A stretch of DNA of 64,000 nt from Chrysoperla carnea (Eukaryota; Arthropoda; Insecta; Neuroptera; Chrysopidae): positions 54,910,181-54,974,180 of the forward strand of contig NC_058340.1 in assembly GCF_905475395.1 (NCBI RefSeq). The letters are read 5' to 3'. Position 1 is the stretch's first letter. Each line of letters starts with the position of its first letter. This document shows positions 59,151-64,000 of this stretch, in pieces. The notes beneath the pieces are model-generated. The model was not told the DNA's origin and made no database searches. It saw nothing but the letters and a program-made list of their open reading frames with translations. Both the position numbers and the translations under genes were made by a program.

Positions 59151-60333
59151 GAGAAATAGTGTATACTTCCCGACACCTCCACCAAATTTCATTATACAAA
59201 GAACTTCTCTGAACCAGCGGTTTTTCTTCAAATTATTCACCATGTTTGGGGTATTTTATACCACTTCTGTATTTATTATTATTATTATTTTTTTTTTTTT
59301 TTTTTTTGTCAGCAGGGTTTCTGAAAAAAACGTAGTTTTCCATATTGAACCCAATAACATCATTCAAATTTTTCTTGTAAAAGCCTAATCGCCTAGGTCG
59401 ATCAAAAAATGCTACCTTTTTAATCAATAACAAATTGATTTCAAGTGTTCATCTATCTTTTAACAGTTATTGAGTACTTAGAGTGATCTTTTCATTGTGC
59501 TTGAAACCTAGGTCCGTAAGATGTACGCCTGTACACTCAACATTTTTTATTTGAAGCTTTTTTATCAATAAAACTTATTTTTCGGGGTTCAAGCTTATGT
59601 CAACTTTAAAAAAACACTCGATATATTCATGTTAAAGCGCAGTATGTAGCTAGCTATAAGACTTAAGCTTATCTCTCGTTGATTTTCTTGATAGCAAAAA
59701 TTTTCCAATAAATTTAACTGAGACTAAATAAAAAGACTCAGCTAAATTAATAGACCTACATTTTCAGTTCGTCTGATAGAAGCCTTATACACCCTGCACA
59801 TAGCTGGCAAAAAAACACATCATTTTCAGAATACACCAACAATTTACGTTTTATTCCAATTACTTATATAATATCTACAATTGAAATAAAAAAAAAATCA
59901 CAATCAGAAATAAATAAACATTTTTTATTGAGATGATGTGGGTTTTTAAAAAGCGTGGGGTGAGATCTAGCACATATAAAATCATTAAATACAGAAAAAA
60001 AAATTCAAAAATGAAAAAAATTTTATACATTTGTTATATTATATGTATCTTAAATATAAAATACGCCCTTTATATGCACGCAAGTTTCCTTATACAGAAC
60101 ATATTTTACATGATTGTAAAAATCACTGCCTACATTTAATCTTATTGTTATTTATTTATTCGACTACACTAAACACGATGTAGATCTTCTAGTCTAAGAG
60201 ATAAATGGTAAATTTTCTTCCGTGACAGTCCATCGTCTAAGTTACAGGCAGGAGAATTTTTTACATGCTAGAGAAATTTGCAAAATTTAAACATGCCACA
60301 GCAAAATTTCACAATTTCTTGTGTTTATCATAT
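59150..60333. other. Gene-free stretch
   Basis: It includes an ATT tract and T-run (59271-59307). The apparent Lys/Asn-rich minus frame at 59233 is only that tract translated. TGGTGGAGGTG, a weak relative of the recurrent word, lies at about 59165-59176 on minus. Nothing else recognised. Confidence 0.4.
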
Positions 60334-60354
60334 TTTAAAGAGAATTGAAAAAAA

Positions 60355-60412
60355 TACACTCGAACCCGAACTTCTTGGATTCATGCCAAGCACCTTACCA
60401 ATTGAAAATTAT
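60355..60412 (-). mobile_element. SINE tRNA-like head, second family
   Basis: The minus strand reads an A-box-like CAATTGGTAAGGTGCTTGG and then a B-box-like GTTCGGGTTCGAGTG. GAGAATTGAAAA and its reverse complement lie on both sides, so the piece sits in a small palindrome. Confidence 0.5.
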
Positions 60413-60440
60413 TTTCAATTCTCTTTAATTATGATTAATA

Positions 60441-60810
60441 GACAAGATATTTGTCAATATTTAGTTTACGCTGTATGTATCATATTAAAATCGTCAATTA
60501 TAATCGAGGGACTTTGATGTAAGTAAATATCGTATACATGATTAAAGTAAACAAAACCAATAATAAAAAAAAAATAAGTAAATAAGTAAATAAACAAAGT
60601 AAAAATAAAAATTCGGTGAGTTGAAAAAAATTGCACTCTGTGTCTAGAGCCCAATTGGTAGGGCACTTGGCATGACAAGATATAGACAAGGTATTTATCA
60701 ATATTTAGTTTACGCTGTATATATCATATTTAAATCGTCAATTATAATCGAGAAACTTTGATGTAAATAAATATCGTATACATGATTAAAGTAAATAAAA
60801 CAAATAATAA
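60441..60810 (+). repeat. Direct duplication around a SINE-like head
   Basis: A segment of about 135 bp (CAATATTTAGTTTACGCTGT, CGTCAATTATAATCGAG, ATATCGTATACATGATTAAA) occurs at 60455 and again at 60699, a period of 244. Between the copies lie an (AAGTAAAT)n-like tail and a plus-strand head (AGAGCCCAATTGGTAGGGCA, about 60643-60675) truncated before the B box. This is consistent with tandem SINE units, each made of head, body and A-rich tail. Confidence 0.6.
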
Positions 60811-60814
60811 TTAT

Positions 60815-61706
60815 CATATTTTATTACGAAAGCGTTGAAAAATTATTCATTTCTAGAAGGGTTTGATCTTCAGACAAACTTCTTGAAGGGAGTGAAAACC
60901 GAGAAAACTAGGACTTCTAAAAACTTGGGTTTTCAATTTTGATACTAAAAGGTTCTAGCAATTTTGAAAGCAACTTCTAATAGTTTAATGGATGCGTACC
61001 CTTTTGAGCCATACATTCTTAATATTGTACCACCTAAATCGTACTTCTTAACTTTCCATGAAATAACATATTTTTTCGGCTTTGGACATTTTTTAAAAGG
61101 CACCATAAAAAATTTGGAGAAGTTGAAGAAGTTATTGGAGCATGATTAATATTAAAAATTGATGAACAATTGCAGTAGTATGATTTAAAGGCAACAAATA
61201 ACTGTTTAAATAAAAAATGTCCTACCCCCATAACCGGATAAAGGCGTCTTACATAGTCATAATGGAATTCGTAACTATATATTTATCTTTATTACTTACT
61301 CTCTGCTTGGGCGTACCCAATTTTTGGCTAAAAGGAGAGCAAAAGAGGAACTTTTTTTAATCTAGAGGAATGGAAATAAAACTCATGCACGGTATATATT
61401 TTTTAACGGAAGAAAACTTATCATTGACTCTTGGACTATCCTCTTATTGGACTTATATTTATTTTTATTATTATTAAAAGAGTTATTTGCAAAATCAAAA
61501 ATGAATTAGACTTAATAATTTATAAAGTCATTAAATAAAGTAAATGTTTTTTTGTTCTTTTCTTTTCACATATGCAAGACATCTTAATAATTAAAGGCTA
61601 GCTTTTACCTGTGTATTTACCCCATATTTGTCCGCGATTAGGTATAATATTAAAGCTAATTGTAATAAACCCTACATGATAATACTGATAATCTAAGAAA
61701 TCAAGT
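60815..61706. other. Gene-free stretch
   Basis: The frame at 60964-61149 has no recognisable domain. Nothing else recognised. Confidence 0.4.
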
Positions 61707-61930
61707 TTTATACCCCTGGATATATGAAATATTTCAGAGTATATTAAGTGTAGCTCCGAGTTTGTAACGCTTAGAAATATTGATGCAACAAATCAAATTT
61801 TTGGTATGTAGGCTAGATTTTTTTTAATTCATCAAATTAGTTCATTTCCGTTTGTCCGTCCAATCCGTGAACGCGATAACTACGAAAAGAAACGAGATAT
61901 CGCGCTTAATGCTTTTGTATTCTTAAAGAT
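61707..61930 (+). mobile_element. HINE-like element, diverged 5' fragment
   Basis: TTTTATACCCCTGGATATAT, GTAGCTCCGAGTTTGTAACG, TAGAAATATTGATGC and TCCGTTTGTCCGTCC, then GATAACTACGAAAAG. The 3' half is missing. The fold-back at 61968 starts shortly after. Confidence 0.6.
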
Positions 61931-61967
61931 GTCTATTTTTTATCCCGTAAATAATATAAGTTTTAGA

Positions 61968-62233
61968 AATTATTGCCACAAATGATAGTATTTAGCCCTT
62001 TTTGTACATTTTTGTTGTTTTTTGGTCTTTGAATTATTTTTTTTTTTACGAAGCGTACACTGAACCTAAATAAATAAATACTCATATACTAAGCTTATAT
62101 TAAATAGAATCACTGAGAGTCAAAGTTAAGATGTTTTATGAAACGCTTCGTAAAAAAAAAATAATTCAAACACCAAAAAACAACAAAAATGTACAAAAAA
62201 AGGGTAAAATACTCTCTTTATTGGCAATAATTA
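61968..62233. repeat. Long fold-back, arms about 90 bp, loop about 85
   Basis: The left arm (AATTATTGCC...GTATTTAGCCCTTTTTGTAC...TTGTTGTTTTTTGGTC...TTTACGAAGCGT) pairs with the right arm (ACGCTTCGTAAA...ACCAAAAAACAACAA...GTACAAAAAAAGGGTAAAAT...GGCAATAATT). Few mismatches by eye. The loop is unique and non-coding. Confidence 0.75.
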
Positions 62234-62247
62234 ATCTGAAACTCGCA

Positions 62248-62632
62248 CAAATTAGATGTAAACTGCATTTCGGTCAAACGTTTTCAAATTTTGGCAAATA
62301 ATAGTTTTAGTCATTCTAAAGAAAATGGTCACAAGTAATGAAAATGACAGGATTTCATGTTATAGCTAAAATAAAGTTGGAAAATGTACTTATATGTATA
62401 ATATAAACCTATGTGTGTATAGGCAAATACATATACAGATATGTATAACTACATGCATACGTGTTTTTTTAATGTAAGGGTGTTGTTTTTTAATTCTTGT
62501 TTTTTGAAGAATATTTTACGATATTCAAAGAAGAAGCAGTGTTAAATGTTCAGTGGATCAATAATATAAATTGTTAAGATCAATATTTTCAGCTACATAT
62601 ATACGTATACGATTTTTGACAGTTAAATTACA
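62248..62632 (-). mobile_element. Long-TIR MITE, copy 2 (one arm lost)
   Basis: Inverted copy of 55644-56160 lacking that element's left arm. It shares ATGTGTGTATAGGCAAATAC, CAGATATGTATAACTACATG and AAGAAGCAGTGTTAAATGTT (as reverse complements) with very few differences. Confidence 0.7.
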
Positions 62633-62633
62633 A

Positions 62634-63362
62634 TAAAAACGTCGTAAATAAAACCTAGCACATATTCAAACATCGGACTTTGATCTGAACCTAGGAAGCA
62701 TCAACTTTGATATTTTCATGAATTACGAAAGAATTTACACCAGTGGCATAGCTATGTAGAAAGTTGCTTGATTTCCCGTCGGTTCCACCATTTTATATAA
62801 AAAGAAAGTTTTTCATCAACAAATACCAAATTTTCGGTGGATAGTTTTGAATAAAAGTCGGTGCTTACGTGTATAATTGTATAATGGTACAAAGAAATAT
62901 TTATAAAATCATTTTCCAAAAATTTAAATTATTATAAAACGCCATCTTCAAACTAATAGCTGAATTTTAAAAGGTATGGTTTTTTATTTTGTTCGAGCTT
63001 TCAAAAAATGTCAATAGATGACTTGACTTATTGTATCTTTTTTTTTTTCATTATATAACACAAAAGATTATGCAATAAAAGGTAATTGAAATGAAAGAAA
63101 TGTATAGACATTGCTGTCTCTTTTTAAAGATACTTCTACCAATAAAAACGTAATACCTGAATACTTTCATTGGTTGCATTAAAATATGTAACGGAAATTC
63201 AGGTAACCGTTAAATAATTACAAAAGGACTTTTAATTTCATTTCGTACTCTTATCATGGCATCACAGCTGTTAACCGTTTAGTTATTTGTTATTATTTTA
63301 ATTAAATAAATCTAGTGTTAAGTTTTAATATTTATTAATTTATTTTATTTATTATTAGAAAT
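62634..63362. other. Flank upstream of the HMMR-like gene
   Basis: No exon or clear TATA box or initiator seen. GTCGGTTCCACCA at 62778-62790 is a degenerate minus-strand relative of the recurrent 12-bp word (TGGTGGAACCGAC). The promoter of the right-hand gene presumably lies in the last few hundred bases. Confidence 0.35.
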
Positions 63363-63408
63363 ATGGCTTTTTCAAAAGCTAAATTAACGCGCTTTAATGA
63401 TGTTATAA
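63363..63408 (+). CDS. HMMR/RHAMM-like protein, first coding exon
   Basis: ATG at 63363 opens MAFSKAKLTRFNDVI, and the codon for the next residue is split by a good donor (A/GTAAGTAAA). The pattern F-x-K-A-x-L-x-R-F-N-D is the signature start of vertebrate HMMR (RHAMM), a coiled-coil protein of spindle poles and microtubules. The start codon is chosen because it aligns with the HMMR initiator Met and no in-frame upstream ATG fits better. The exon is only 46 nt, so automatic annotation could easily miss it. Confidence 0.75.
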
Positions 63409-63507
63409 GTAAGTAAAAATAGTAATTATTTAATTTTAATATATTTGCGCCATTTTTTTTTGTGGAATCAAGTTTTTTATTTATTTTTGTTAATTTTGTA
63501 AATTTAG

Positions 63508-63662
63508 GTGATACTCCAGCACCGGGTAGATATAATCCAAAACATGATAAATATGCTCGATCTTGTACTCCAACCTCAGAACGTGGTGATTTGAATAAAA
63601 GTCCTATCAGCAGTGTGGCTTCAGAGAAAAATTCGGTTATTAGTACACCATGTTTCAGAACG
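63508..63662 (+). CDS. HMMR/RHAMM-like protein, second coding exon
   Basis: The acceptor TTTGTAAATTTAG (AG at 63506-63507) joins GT to the preceding A, giving Ser. The exon then reads DTPAPGRYNPK. This fits the HMMR N-terminal continuation, where RFND is followed by a proline-rich (A/S)P(S/A)PGxYx segment, and it also resembles sperm-tail PG-rich repeats. About 52 residues follow, rich in Ser, Thr and Pro, ending STPCFRT in phase 0 at a donor (ACG/GTATGTAAT). The long coiled coil expected of HMMR would lie beyond the right edge. The alternative is another PG-repeat protein. The combined match of both exons makes HMMR the better call. Confidence 0.75.
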
Positions 63663-64000
63663 GTATGTAATTATTTGGAAAATATGATATTTTATTAAAA
63701 CAATTATTTAAGCTATAAATTATCCAGGAGGTAGAACGAGATTACCTATAGTTTTTATTTAAAAAAATATAATAATTACAAAAAATCATTTTAAAATGAA
63801 CACAGATACTAAAGGCGCTAACGATGAACGTAAATATTGAATTGATTTTCACTCTCTTAAGAAAAATCTTAATCTTAATAAAAAGTTTGCAATTTTAGGT
63901 AATTTTTCTACTAAAACCTTTTATTACAAAATATAATGTTAAATCTACCGGTTTATAGAAATTTACAAATAGTTTTCAAAATTTTGTTAATTTATGGTTC
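63663..64000. other. Second intron of the HMMR-like gene (continues off the window)
   Basis: A TTTTAG at about 63894-63899 would open a phase-0 frame that hits a stop after about 20 codons, so I do not call an exon there. Confidence 0.5.

Noticed and set aside
59233-59433. Minus-strand frame with Lys and Asn runs
   Set aside because: It is the translation of an adjacent T-run and ATT microsatellite.
63900-63959. Possible third exon of the HMMR-like gene after TTTTAG
   Set aside because: In the required phase 0 it reaches a stop codon after about 20 codons, so the real exon lies further right.

Overview
The window is AT-rich eukaryotic DNA, almost certainly from an insect. The evidence is spliced genes with GT-AG introns, nuclear tRNA genes with T-run terminators, tRNA-derived SINEs, a hAT element with an 8-bp target duplication, a pogo-type terminal repeat and many short interspersed repeats of kinds I know from insect genomes. 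I cannot fix the species or order. There is no bacterial or CRISPR-like content.

Genes. At the left edge, on the minus strand, are the last two coding exons (5719-5548 and 3668-1313) of a nuclear regulatory protein with an RGRKPKK basic block, several sumoylation-type motifs, a PLNLC motif and a conserved-looking basic C-terminal module. I do not recognise it by name. At the right edge, on the plus strand, are the first two coding exons (63363-63408 and 63508-63662) of a gene whose N-terminus matches HMMR/RHAMM, the spindle and microtubule-associated hyaluronan-mediated motility receptor. Between them lie about 57.6 kb with no protein-coding gene I can support. This stretch holds two intact nuclear tRNA genes: His-GTG at 6863-6934, in or near the left gene, and Glu-TTC at 49998-50069.

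Repeats. The middle is built largely from decayed mobile DNA. The commonest family is an element of about 550 bp with sub-terminal inverted repeats, an internal GTCY microsatellite, and a tight hairpin just before a conserved 3' end. That layout matches non-autonomous Helentrons (DINE-1/HINE type). There are five near-complete copies and about six fragments. Other repeats are several fold-back elements with 50-110 bp arms, long-TIR MITEs, Helitron-like 3' ends (CTAG), a hAT remnant, two tRNA-derived SINE families, a 200-bp tandem dimer and a head-to-head array of units of about 150 bp.

The signal that none of these explains is a 12-bp GC-rich word, TGGTGGAAGCGC. It occurs seven times (one copy with a single mismatch), with unrelated flanks. 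Six of the seven are followed at fixed spacing by a G and an A-rich run. It is not part of any repeat I can see and is far too frequent for chance in DNA this AT-rich. I propose it as the binding site of an unidentified zinc-finger or architectural protein.

All repeat boundaries and identities were judged by eye.
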